Below, in pieces: positions 43,101 to 50,980 of a stretch of 64,000 bases of DNA (positions are counted from its first letter, which is position 1; each line of letters opens with the position of its first letter). The notes under the pieces are model-generated. The model was not told the DNA's origin and did no database searches. It saw only the letters and a list, made by a program, of their open reading frames with translations. The DNA comes from Rufibacter ruber (lineage in GTDB: Bacteria; Bacteroidota; Bacteroidia; Cytophagales; Hymenobacteraceae): assembly GCF_001647275.1 (NCBI RefSeq), contig NZ_LRMM01000003.1, forward strand, positions 1 to 64,000, read 5' to 3'. The translations under genes were made by a program, and so were the position numbers.

Positions 43101-43118
43101 GAAGCGTAGCAGTGGAGG

Positions 43119-43161
43119 TTCCTGTTTCTGGGCTGTTTTTGAGAAACCAGGGCAAAACCAG
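43119..43161. repeat. CTGTTTT palindrome, copy 26
   Basis: TTCCTGTTTCTGGGCTG...CAGGGCAAAACCAG. Confidence 0.65.
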
Positions 43162-43360
43162 CGGTTGCGGGCCGGGAGAACCCCAGTTGTCTGTGAGCAG
43201 GTGGCAGTGTGCCCTTGCAGCAAGCGGGTAAATAGGGGCCATCTGGCGCAGGGGGGGCTGCGTGGGCAGAGTAGAGAAGGGCGGGGTGGCCTCATGAAAA
43301 AGCAAACTCCGGAAGCTCGGCGGTGGGGCCTGGCTTCCGGGGTTTTTCTGTTCAGGCAGA

Positions 43361-43588
43361 TTAGTAGGCCGGTGAGGTTTTAATGCTGGGCCGGTTATAA
43401 TCTGGTTCCCAATCATTGATTGGCAGGCAAATGCCCGGTGGGAGGTCAAGGTCTGGCAAGCCGTCATTCAAAGGTTCGCCGCCGTCATCATCACTGTCAT
43501 CTTGCGGCGGCACGGTGAGTTTCTTGCGCGGTGCCAGCGCCAGAAAGGCAATCAAGGCAAACATTGCCAGAGAGTATACAATCAACAT
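43361..43588 (-). CDS. Small membrane protein, 75 aa
   Basis: A single N-terminal membrane helix (MLIVYSLAMFALIAFLAL) followed by a basic APRKKLTVPP stretch and an acidic cytosolic tail QDDSDDDGGEPLNDG and DLDLPPGICLP. I recall similar small proteins in Hymenobacteraceae, but the function is not known. Topology and codon quality favour a real gene. Confidence 0.65.
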   Translation of the reverse strand: MLIVYSLAMFALIAFLALAPRKKLTVPPQDDSDDDGGEPLNDGLPDLDLPPGICLPINDWEPDYNRPSIKTSPAY

Positions 43589-43716
43589 AATACTGCTGCA
43601 TTAGGAGTCTCACATCACATCCACGGCTTTGGAAAAGCGTCTCTCCCTGTTCAACGTATAGCAGCCTTGCTATGTTAGCCCTAAACGCAAAAAAATGATC
43701 AACTTCTCGCCCGGAG

Positions 43717-43747
43717 TTTGATTATGAGAAAAGCGGGTGTAGCTTTG
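43717..43747 (+). promoter_or_regulatory. Promoter of the TPP riboswitch transcript
   Basis: TTTG (43717-43720), exactly 19 bp, TAGCTTTG (43740-43747): the best consensus promoter in the window, ending 5 bp before the riboswitch. Confidence 0.8.
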
Positions 43748-43751
43748 CCCC

Positions 43752-43830
43752 AGTTTTAGGGGTGCCTTAATATAACGGGCTGAGATCATACCCATTGAAC
43801 CTGATACGGGTAATACCGGCGAAGGGAAAA
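43752..43830 (+). ncRNA. TPP (THI-box) riboswitch
   Basis: The conserved THI box is present: AGGGGTGCC near 43759, GGGCTGAGATCATACCC (43777 on), TTGAACCTGAT and ACCGGCGAAGGGAAA. It binds thiamine pyrophosphate and turns off the downstream gene. The only gene downstream on this strand is the TonB-dependent receptor starting at 44072. Confidence 0.95.
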
Positions 43831-43842
43831 ACAAGGGAATCA

Positions 43843-43885
43843 AAACAGAGTGGGAGAGCCGGCCCCTGGTGGCTCCTGTTTGTTT
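43843..43885 (+). terminator. Possible riboswitch expression platform
   Basis: AAACAG (43843-43848) pairs with CTGTTT (43876-43881) outside an inner stem GAGCC/GGCTC (43856-43860 with 43871-43875), followed by GTTTT. This could be a terminator formed when TPP is bound. About 190 nt of leader still separate it from the ATG. Confidence 0.45.
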
Positions 43886-44000
43886 TACATTGAGCTTGTA
43901 CACTTTTTTGATTTTGTAAGCGAAAACTGGCAGAGGAAGGTTCTGCCGAAGCGTTTTCTGAGAAACGTAGCCGCGCTACGGGTCTAGGAAAAGGCCAACG

Positions 44001-44040
44001 CAGGTTCTTGCTATAAAAGTTTGCAGCGCACAAGCAAAAG
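44001..44040 (+). repeat. GGTTCTTTTGA dispersed repeat, degenerate copy
   Basis: CAGGTTCTTGC then GTTTGCAGCGCACAAG, in the leader of the TonB-receptor gene. Confidence 0.4.
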
Positions 44041-44071
44041 GTACACAAGCTCTTACAACTTTCTTTTTTAC

Positions 44072-46513
44072 ATGAAAAAAGTTTTAGCCCTGCTCATGGG
44101 CTGCCTGCTGCCGTGGTTTGCCATGGCGCAGACCACCTTGTCTGGCCGCGTACTAGATGCCGCCACGCAATCACCGCTTATCAGTAGTACCGTTGCGCTT
44201 ACCCCCGGTAACCGCGCCACACTCACAGATGCCTTCGGGCGTTTCTCTTTCACAAATGTGCCTGCTGGCGAATACACCGTGCAGGTTAGTTACCTGGGGT
44301 ACGGTACCGCCTCGCAGACAGTGACCGTTCCGGCTGCCCAGCCGCTGGAGTTCAGCCTCACCCGTACCAGCGTGGCCACCAAAGAGGTCTTGGTCACCGC
44401 CACCCGCGCCAATGAGAAAACCGGTACCACGTATTCAAATGTAACCAAAGAGGAGCTGGAAAGCCGTAATTTTGGCCAGGACCTGCCGTACCTGCTGGAG
44501 AATACGCCTTCTCTGGTGACCAACTCAGACGCCGGGGCCGGGGTAGGTTACACGGGCATGCGCATCAGGGGTTCAGACATAACCCGCATCAACGTGACCG
44601 TGAACGGAATACCCGTGAATGATGCCGAAAGCCACGGCGTTTTCTTTGTGAACATGCCAGACTTTGCCACTTCATTGCAAGACGTGCAGATTCAGCGCGG
44701 GGTGGGAACGTCTACCAACGGACCGGGAGCCTTCGGCGCCAGCCTCAATTTGCAGACTCAGGACGCCAGCCCAGAAGCGTATGCCCGCACCGATAATGCC
44801 TACGGTTCTTACAACACCTGGAAAAACAACGTGCAGTTTGGCACCGGGCTGCTGGGCGGCAAGTTTGCCGTGGACGGCCGCCTGTCCCGCATTTCTTCTG
44901 ACGGGTACGTGGAGCGCGCCTCTTCTGACCTGAAGTCTTTCTATGTGTCGGGTGGCTATTATGGTGCTAAAGACCTGCTGAAAGTGGTGATTTTTGGCGG
45001 CCACGAGAAAACGTACCAGGCCTGGAACGGCGTGGACGAGGAAACCCTGAAAACCAACCGCCGCTACAACTCGGCGGGCACCGACATGGGCGATGACACG
45101 CCGTATGACAATGAGGTAGATGATTACCAGCAGTACCACTACCAGCTGCACTACGGCCATGAGTTCAGCCCGGCGCTTTCTTTCAACGCTGCCTTGCACT
45201 ATACCCGCGGCTTCGGGTTTTATGAGAACTACAAGGCCGGTGAGAGTTTCTCTGATTACAGGATTCCGCCGCTGGCGATAGGGGGCACCACTGTAGCAGA
45301 AACCGATTTGGTGCGCCAGAAATGGCTGGACAACCATTTCTACGGAACCACTTTTGCGTTGCAGTACCGCGGAACGGGCAAGTTGAGCGCCGTGTTGGGC
45401 GGCGGCTGGAACCGCTATGACGGTGACCATTACGGCGAGGTGATTTGGGCGCAATATGCCCCTACCATTCAACCCGGCCACCGCTATTATGACGGCAACG
45501 CCCGCAAAACCGACTTCAACGTGTACGCCAAAGCCAACGTTCAGGCCACAGAGCAATTGGGCTTCTTCGGAGACCTGCAACTGCGTACCGTTGACTATAA
45601 AATTGACGGCACTGATGATGACCAGCGCGACGTGACCACCCGCGCTGACTATGACTTCTTCAACCCCAAGGCCGGCGTGACCTTTGCGGTGAATGAGGCG
45701 CACAGTTTATACGCCTCAGTGGCGGTGGGCCACCGCGAGCCCACGCGCTCAGACTTTGTGGACCGCCCCGCCAATGACCGGGCCAAGGCCGAACGCATGG
45801 TTGACTATGAGGCAGGCTATCGCCTGAACCAACCCTTGGGCGATGTGAACGGGCTTCCGGTGCGCCTCACCACTGACCTCACGTATTTCTACATGGACTA
45901 CAAAGACCAGCTGGTATTAACCGGCCAAGTGAACAATGTGGGCACGCCGCTGAGAACCAACATTGCTGAAAGCTACCGTACCGGGGTAGAAGTGGCCGCC
46001 GGTCTGGGCTGGGGGAACTTTGCCCGTTTGACTACCAATCTGTCATGGAGCCGCAACCGCATCAAGAATTTCGGGGAAACCGTGTACCGGTTTGATGAGG
46101 ACTACAATCCCGTAGAAGCCGTAGTGAGCCGCTACGCGGAAACTACTATTTCATATTCGCCCAGCGTGGTGACGTCTAGCCAACTGGAAGTGCAGCCGGT
46201 AAAGGGTTTGCGGTTCCAGTACCAGTTCAAAACGGTGAGCGAGCAGTTCCTGGACAATACCGCCAGTCAGGAGCGCCGTCTCAAACCCTATGAGGTGAGT
46301 GATGTGCGGCTGTTCTACCGTTTCAGCGTAACCAACTGGATGAAAGAAATAGAGCTGGGGCTGTTGGTGAACAACCTGTTCAGTGAGAAATATGAGGCCA
46401 ACGGTTTCACCTTCTCTGAATATTACGTGGGTGATAACACCCGCTATCACTACAACTACTACTTCCCGCAGGCGCCGCGCAATTACTTGGCGCAGGTGAG
46501 TTTGCGTTTCTAG
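44072..46513 (+). CDS. TonB-dependent receptor, probably for thiamine
   Basis: 813 residues from ATG 44072 (MKKVLALLMGCLLPWFAMAQ signal peptide). A carboxypeptidase-regulatory-like domain follows (about 22-105), then the plug (about 115-240, MRIRGSDITRINVTVNGIPV) and a 22-strand barrel ending in the Phe of AQVSLRF. Placement behind a TPP riboswitch with its own promoter indicates uptake of thiamine or a precursor across the outer membrane, as known for THI-controlled receptors in Bacteroidota. The stop codon lies inside a palindrome copy. Confidence 0.93.
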   Translation: MKKVLALLMGCLLPWFAMAQTTLSGRVLDAATQSPLISSTVALTPGNRATLTDAFGRFSFTNVPAGEYTVQVSYLGYGTASQTVTVPAAQPLEFSLTRTSVATKEVLVTATRANEKTGTTYSNVTKEELESRNFGQDLPYLLENTPSLVTNSDAGAGVGYTGMRIRGSDITRINVTVNGIPVNDAESHGVFFVNMPDFATSLQDVQIQRGVGTSTNGPGAFGASLNLQTQDASPEAYARTDNAYGSYNTWKNNVQFGTGLLGGKFAVDGRLSRISSDGYVERASSDLKSFYVSGGYYGAKDLLKVVIFGGHEKTYQAWNGVDEETLKTNRRYNSAGTDMGDDTPYDNEVDDYQQYHYQLHYGHEFSPALSFNAALHYTRGFGFYENYKAGESFSDYRIPPLAIGGTTVAETDLVRQKWLDNHFYGTTFALQYRGTGKLSAVLGGGWNRYDGDHYGEVIWAQYAPTIQPGHRYYDGNARKTDFNVYAKANVQATEQLGFFGDLQLRTVDYKIDGTDDDQRDVTTRADYDFFNPKAGVTFAVNEAHSLYASVAVGHREPTRSDFVDRPANDRAKAERMVDYEAGYRLNQPLGDVNGLPVRLTTDLTYFYMDYKDQLVLTGQVNNVGTPLRTNIAESYRTGVEVAAGLGWGNFARLTTNLSWSRNRIKNFGETVYRFDEDYNPVEAVVSRYAETTISYSPSVVTSSQLEVQPVKGLRFQYQFKTVSEQFLDNTASQERRLKPYEVSDVRLFYRFSVTNWMKEIELGLLVNNLFSEKYEANGFTFSEYYVGDNTRYHYNYYFPQAPRNYLAQVSLRF

Positions 46514-46543
46514 CGTGTTTTAGCCAAAACAGGCCAAAAACAG
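46504..46543. repeat. CTGTTTT palindrome, copy 27 (overlaps a stop codon)
   Basis: GCGTTTCTAGCGTG...CAGGCCAAAAACAG; includes the last codons and TAG of the TonB receptor. Confidence 0.65.
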
Positions 46544-46555
46544 AGAATACCGTTC

Positions 46556-46590
46556 AGCCCTCACAGGTTTTAGAAACCTGTGAGGGCTTT
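46556..46590 (+). terminator. Terminator of TonB-receptor gene
   Basis: AGCCCTCACAGGTTT, loop TAG, AAACCTGTGAGGGCT, then TT. Confidence 0.8.
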
Positions 46591-46630
46591 GCGTTTCCGG
46601 GCTGTTTTCCGGAAAACGACCCGGAAACGG
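46591..46630. repeat. CTGTTTT palindrome, copy 28
   Basis: CGTTTCCGGG...CCCGGAAACG, a GC-rich variant with full compensation. Confidence 0.85.
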
Positions 46631-46634
46631 AAGA

Positions 46635-46790
46635 TGTAGCGTCGTGGCACTGACACGACGTGGCACCACGCAGCCTTGCCGCCTCCAGACAAAAAGAACC
46701 CCCTTCACAACTTTGCCTTGAACTGAAGACAATGCCTAGGCGCCTTTTCTGTTTCATGGAGCCTCGTCATGTCAAGGCCACGACGCTACA
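46635..46790. repeat. MITE-like unit 1
   Basis: 156 bp with imperfect ~29-bp terminal inverted repeats: TGTAGCGTCGTGGC at the left and GCCACGACGCTACA at the right; no coding capacity. Confidence 0.6.
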
Positions 46791-46813
46791 TTTCTGATAG
46801 GTCAGCAAGCAAA

Positions 46814-46854
46814 TTCTGTTTTCGGGCTATTTCCCAGAAAACAGGCCAGAAACG
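46814..46854. repeat. CTGTTTT palindrome, copy 29
   Basis: TTCTGTTTTCGGGC...AGGCCAGAAACGC; right end of DR1. Confidence 0.75.
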
Positions 46855-46900
46855 CAACCGTGGTGTTATTTTACGGAAAGCCGCTACTTATAGATGGTTT

Positions 46901-46941
46901 TCCGTTTCCGGCCTGTTGTTTTAATAATAGGCCGGAAACAG
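46901..46941. repeat. CTGTTTT palindrome, copy 30
   Basis: CCGTTTCCGGCCTG...AGGCCGGAAACAG. Confidence 0.75.
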
Positions 46942-47530
46942 CCTTTGCTGTGACACTCGGAAGTCTGGCCTATAGCCCATTCTGAAAGTCGGTAAACACA
47001 ATTTCTGGGCTACAGCCGCGGCGACAAGAGGGCTTTTCGCTACAGAGGCAAGAGCACTGCCCTGTTTCTTGAAAGTAAATTGCTACTTTTAGGAATTTAT
47101 TTTGTTAATAAATAGCTTAAAAAATTGAAATTTATCATTTAGGTGCGCTTGTTGAGATGAATTATTGATAAGATTTAAAATTGTGTGGTGGTGCCTTTTA
47201 AAGCGTTAGGCCGCTTTATTCTAACGATGTACATGAAATGCCAGCGTAATTTGTTTAATATCAACCCTCTGCGTTGATATATTTTGTGTTAAAAACATTC
47301 TATATATAAATAGAATATTCATAGTTATAGGAGTGCGGTTAGTTTCCTTTTTAGTAACCGCAATGCAAATGAAATTTGGGCAGTAGAATTGAGAACCAAC
47401 TGGCTGCTTGTGAAGTTTCTGGCGCTGTAACCGATTGCTTACCAGTTGGTTTGCAGGCTCAACCAGAGGGCTTCATGTAACAGTATTTTTGAGCAGTATA
47501 AGGCATGTTACGGTGTCCTAACATGACAAC

Positions 47531-47567
47531 GGCAGGTTTTGGTGATTTCCGTTTGCAGCGCAAAAGG
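47531..47567 (+). repeat. GGTTCTTTTGA dispersed repeat, copy 4
   Basis: CAGGTTTTGGTGATTTCCG then TTTGCAGCGCAAAAGG. Confidence 0.45.
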
Positions 47568-47720
47568 GTAAGGTTAAACATACTCTTGGTGAAAATGACC
47601 TGCCGGTTTTTTTGGAGAAGCCTGGTAGCCTAGCCGAGTCCAGAATGCTGTAAACAGGGTTTTATTATAACTGTTCCGGAGCACGGTGAGCAAATTTTAG
47701 GCTTGCTCTTAGAGCTGGTT

Positions 47721-47766
47721 GAAATCTGTCTTCCGCGCTGCAAAGCGGCATGAAAAGAACCTGCCT
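47721..47766 (-). repeat. GGTTCTTTTGA dispersed repeat, copy 5
   Basis: On the minus strand CAGGTTCTTTTCATGCCG then CTTTGCAGCGCGG. Confidence 0.5.
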
Positions 47767-48128
47767 TTGTGCTTTTTTCTCCCCTTGGTGCTGCTATGCT
47801 GCCCAAAGGCCACTTAGGCAGAACCTTATTCTGCCTCTTTTCGCTTGCTACATCAAAATGTAACCAAGCTCTTACGCGTACACTTTCAGCGTTCAGGTTA
47901 TAGCTTATTTTCTGCTACGCAGCCCCTATTACAGAAACACCGGGCAAAGTAGCAGACAAATTTTAACCATTTGCCCCAGGGAGCCGCCGGCATAGGCAAA
48001 CTGCCTCTGCGTTCTTCCGGTGCCCGGCACTTTTACAGATACCCAGATACGTTTTAGCGCAATGCAGCCGCGCTGCCACAGCTTTTCTTTTTTTCAATAA
48101 TTAATCTTTCACCTAACCAACAAACAGT

Positions 48129-49022
48129 ATGATGTTAAAAAAAACGCTTCGTTGTTTCACCTACCTGAGCCTATCAATAGGTAGTGTAAGCCTTCAGGCG
48201 CAGGCGCAAGGGCCGGCCCTGCAGAACATCCGGGAGGTAACCTCGGGTGACCATGAGTACAGCAGCCCGGTGTGGTCTCCGGACGGGCAAAAACTCCTGT
48301 TCACAGACCACCACAATGACGCTTTGTACATTAAAGACCTGGCCGGCAATGGCAGTGTACAGAAAATCAAGGAAGGCCAGGGCATTGGGTACAAGGCCAA
48401 ATGGACACCAGACGGAAAGGGCGTGATTTTCTATGAGAAGCAGACTTCTTCCGGGGCCCGGACGTTCCTGGAGAAAAGCATAGATCTAAAGGGCGGCAGA
48501 GAGCGCGTCTTGTCAGAAGACAACTCTTCTAAAGCCAACCGCACCTTTTCTTCCCGCAAAAGCCCTTCGCTGAAAGTGTACATTAACCCCCAAACCCTAA
48601 AGCTGGAGGCCAGGGTAGGCAACGGAGAGCCTTGGATCATTACCCAAGAAGAAGGCCAGTACTACAGCCCGCTGGTTTCGCCGGACGGTAAAAAGGTAGT
48701 GGTTAATGAAGGCCCCAACATATACCTCTACGCCATCAATGGGAGCGGGAAGCGCAAGAACCTGGGTGTTGGCTTGCCTAGCAGCTGGTTGCCAGACGGC
48801 AGCGGTATTGTCACGTTTGAAGACGAATCTAAAGACGGCCATACCGTCTCTGGTTCTGAACTTTATCATATTGCCCTCAGCAGCAACGCCAAAACCAAGC
48901 TCACCAATACGGCAGACAGAATAGAAATGTGGGCAGATGTGTCGCCAGACGGCAAAAAGATTGCATTCGCTGATGAAAAATCGGGGAAAATATACGTGGC
49001 AGATTTAAACCTCAAAAAGTAA
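48129..49022 (+). CDS. Secreted TolB-like beta-propeller protein
   Basis: 297 residues with signal peptide (cleavage after QAQ, about residue 25). Repeated PD40/WD40-like blades show as SSPVWSPDGQKLLFTD, YKAKWTPDGKGVIFYE, SPLVSPDGKKVVVNE, SSWLPDGSGIVTFE and ADVSPDGKKIAFAD. Such propellers bind proteins or glycans in the periplasm. It is followed after 6 bp by the amidase gene, so the two form an operon and may work together on the cell wall (inference). Confidence 0.85.
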   Translation: MMLKKTLRCFTYLSLSIGSVSLQAQAQGPALQNIREVTSGDHEYSSPVWSPDGQKLLFTDHHNDALYIKDLAGNGSVQKIKEGQGIGYKAKWTPDGKGVIFYEKQTSSGARTFLEKSIDLKGGRERVLSEDNSSKANRTFSSRKSPSLKVYINPQTLKLEARVGNGEPWIITQEEGQYYSPLVSPDGKKVVVNEGPNIYLYAINGSGKRKNLGVGLPSSWLPDGSGIVTFEDESKDGHTVSGSELYHIALSSNAKTKLTNTADRIEMWADVSPDGKKIAFADEKSGKIYVADLNLKK

Positions 49023-49028
49023 ACCACC

Positions 49029-50348
49029 ATGACGAAACATATACAAAACAATTGGTTAAAAGGGGCGCTGGCTTTCTGCCTGGCTTTCTTCTCATTCGCC
49101 GCACAGGCGCAGATAGTCATTGTGATAGACCCGGGCCATGGGTACAACTCTTCTGGCGGTAACCCAGACGGCCGTACTGATACTGAAATTTCTACGGCGC
49201 TGGCCGTTGGGCTTAAACTGAGAGACAAACTCAACAGCCAATGTACCAGCTATTCAGTAAAAATGACCAGAACCACCGCTAATGGCTGGATTTCAGTGAC
49301 CCAACGCCGTGACATGTCTAACAGCTGGGGCGCAGACCGGTTCCTGAGCATACACTGCAACGCCGGCGGCGGAACGGGCACCGAAACCTTCTGGTGTAAC
49401 CAAAGCACCTCCAGCAACACCAGCAACAGCAATTTTTCAAATGAAGTACAGGCCCGCATGGTGGCCGGGGGCAGTTGGACAAATCGCCGCTCTGTAGAAG
49501 ATGCCACGTTCCTTCCGTATCATTTAGGCGTGTTGAATGGCAATAACGCCATTGGCGTGTTGAACGAGATTGGTTTCGTGGACTCGGGCGATGCCACCAA
49601 ACTCCTGGACAATACCTGGCGGGATAAATTTGCCACCGCTTACTTGACGGCCCTTAAAAACAGCTTGGGCACTTCTACGTGTACGCCACCCACCAGTACC
49701 GGCACGCTTATACAAGGCGAGAGCTACTCTTCTGCGCCTGACGTGCAAACAGAGGCTTGTTCTGATACCGGCGGTGGCCTGAACGTAAGCCATATAGATA
49801 CCGGTGATCAGATTTCGTACGCCAACGTTAATTTCCCAACCGCAGGTAGCTACAAAATTGAGTACCGCGTAGCCAGCGCCAACGGCGGGGGTATCATAGA
49901 GTCTATTCTTACCGGGGTGGTGATACTTGGCCGCGTAAACGTACCTTCTACCGGGGGGTGGCAGACAGGCTGGACTACCATTTCCCAAAACGTTACCATC
50001 AACCAAGCTGGCACCTACACCCTGCGCTTAAGCGCCATTGCAGGCGGCTGGAACCTGAACTGGCTCCGGATCACCAAGAACACAACGGCCAGGATGGCCA
50101 TTATAGCTGAGGAAGTAACCCAGGACATTTCCCTTTACCCTAACCCGGCCGAGAATGAGCTGTTCCTGCGTTACACCGGCACTGCCACCAACAGTCGCGT
50201 TTTAAACACCTCTGGGCAGACCGTGCTTACTTTGCCAACTTCCACCAATGAACAACCTATTGACATTTCGTCTCTGGCAAGCGGTATCTATATCTTAGAT
50301 ATGACCATTGACGGCAAAAAAGTCACCAAGCGGTTCATCAAGCGGTAA
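49029..50348 (+). CDS. N-acetylmuramoyl-L-alanine amidase with CBM and T9SS domain
   Basis: 439 residues. Signal peptide to about residue 27; Amidase_3 domain about 29-210 with zinc ligands H37 (DPGHG), E53 and H109 (LSIHCNA) and the late Glu in VLNEIGFVD. A CBM6-like jelly-roll follows (about 225-350, GTYTLRLSAIAGGWNLNWLRI). The last ~75 residues (LYPNPAENELFLRY to KVTKRFIKR) are a type A type-IX secretion sorting domain. The enzyme should be exported across the outer membrane to cut peptide stems from peptidoglycan, perhaps of other bacteria. Confidence 0.93.
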   Translation: MTKHIQNNWLKGALAFCLAFFSFAAQAQIVIVIDPGHGYNSSGGNPDGRTDTEISTALAVGLKLRDKLNSQCTSYSVKMTRTTANGWISVTQRRDMSNSWGADRFLSIHCNAGGGTGTETFWCNQSTSSNTSNSNFSNEVQARMVAGGSWTNRRSVEDATFLPYHLGVLNGNNAIGVLNEIGFVDSGDATKLLDNTWRDKFATAYLTALKNSLGTSTCTPPTSTGTLIQGESYSSAPDVQTEACSDTGGGLNVSHIDTGDQISYANVNFPTAGSYKIEYRVASANGGGIIESILTGVVILGRVNVPSTGGWQTGWTTISQNVTINQAGTYTLRLSAIAGGWNLNWLRITKNTTARMAIIAEEVTQDISLYPNPAENELFLRYTGTATNSRVLNTSGQTVLTLPTSTNEQPIDISSLASGIYILDMTIDGKKVTKRFIKR

Positions 50349-50512
50349 TGCATAAGGGGCAGCCTGTAACGCACACCGCTGTGCCAAGGCTGCCCTGTGC
50401 TTTTGTCACCCAGCCGAGCCCTGCCTTTCTAAATCAATAGCAGGGTTCTGTTCTCACAGCGTGCCCTTAGTTTCTGAATCTGCCTCATGTCTAAGACAGG
50501 CTGGCAGGAGAC

Positions 50513-50554
50513 GCTGTTTCTAGCCTGCTTTAGCCAAAACAGGCCGAAAACAGG
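50513..50554. repeat. CTGTTTT palindrome, copy 31
   Basis: CTGTTTCTAGCCTG...CAGGCCGAAAACAGG; counterpart of copy 27. Confidence 0.7.
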
Positions 50555-50565
50555 AAATACCGTTC

Positions 50566-50600
50566 AGCCCTCACAGGTGTTAGAAACCTGTGAGGGCTTT
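50566..50600 (+). terminator. Hairpin terminator after amidase gene
   Basis: AGCCCTCACAGG and CCTGTGAGGGCT with TTT; same hairpin as at 46556-46590. Confidence 0.75.
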
Positions 50601-50638
50601 GCGTTTCCGGGCTGTTTTCCGGAAAACAGCCGGAACGC
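50601..50638. repeat. CTGTTTT palindrome, copy 32
   Basis: GCGTTTCCGGGCTG...CAGCCGGAACGC; counterpart of copy 28. Confidence 0.8.
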
Positions 50639-50642
50639 AAAG

Positions 50643-50804
50643 TGTAGTGTGGTGGCACTGACACTGACACAACGTGGCACCACGCAGCCTTGCCGCCTCC
50701 AGGCAAAAAGAACTTCCTTTGCAACCATTGCCTTGAACAGAAGAGAATGCCAGGGCGACTTTCTGTTTCATAGAGACACGTCGTGTCAAAGCCACGACGC
50801 TACA
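50643..50804. repeat. MITE-like unit 2
   Basis: 162 bp; TGTAGTGTGGTGGC at the left and GCCACGACGCTACA at the right; diverged copy of unit 1. Confidence 0.6.
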
Positions 50805-50827
50805 TTTCTGATAGGTCAGCAAGTAAA

Positions 50828-50871
50828 TTCTGTTTTGGAGCTGTTTTTCAGAAAACAGCTCCAAAACAGAA
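50828..50871. repeat. CTGTTTT palindrome, copy 33
   Basis: TTCTGTTTTGGAGCTG...CAGCTCCAAAACAGAA; perfect stem, GGAGC/GCTCC. Confidence 0.92.
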
Positions 50872-50980
50872 AGCGTAATCGTTTACGTGGCAGGAATTCT
50901 GTTGATTCTGTTGCCGTGGCTGTAGTTTCTTCTTATGTTTGGAGACAACACCGTACTAACAGAAGTTAACCTATACCACT

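Larger units (their letters stand above)
43043..43360. other. Intergenic: terminator and palindrome
   Basis: 318 bp between convergent genes; holds the yceI terminator and one palindrome, nothing else recognised. Confidence 0.55.
46521..46854 (+). repeat. Direct repeat DR1 (~335 bp)
   Basis: Nearly the same sequence recurs at 50531-50871 in the same orientation: half-palindrome, terminator hairpin, palindrome, MITE-like unit and final palindrome in the same order. Confidence 0.85.
46514..48128. other. 1.6 kb intergenic region
   Basis: 46.5-46.95 kb is the first direct repeat with palindromes, terminator and MITE-like unit. 46.95-48.12 kb is AT-rich in part, holds two GGTTCTTTTGA repeats and a weak hairpin (ATATCAAC/GTTGATAT, 47258-47280), and has no open frame I can support. 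Confidence 0.6.
50531..50871 (+). repeat. Direct repeat DR2 (~340 bp)
   Basis: Second copy of the 46521-46854 repeat; the pair brackets the propeller-amidase operon. Confidence 0.85.
50349..50980. other. Intergenic, second direct repeat
   Basis: 632 bp; mostly DR2 (50531-50871) with palindromes, terminator and MITE-like unit. No gene is seen. Confidence 0.65.

Noticed and set aside
46635-46790. Insertion sequence
   Set aside because: Inverted ends are present but there is no transposase frame; at most a MITE-like unit.
47258-47290. Terminator at ATATCAAC/GTTGATAT
   Set aside because: Stem is AT-rich and weak and no gene ends nearby.
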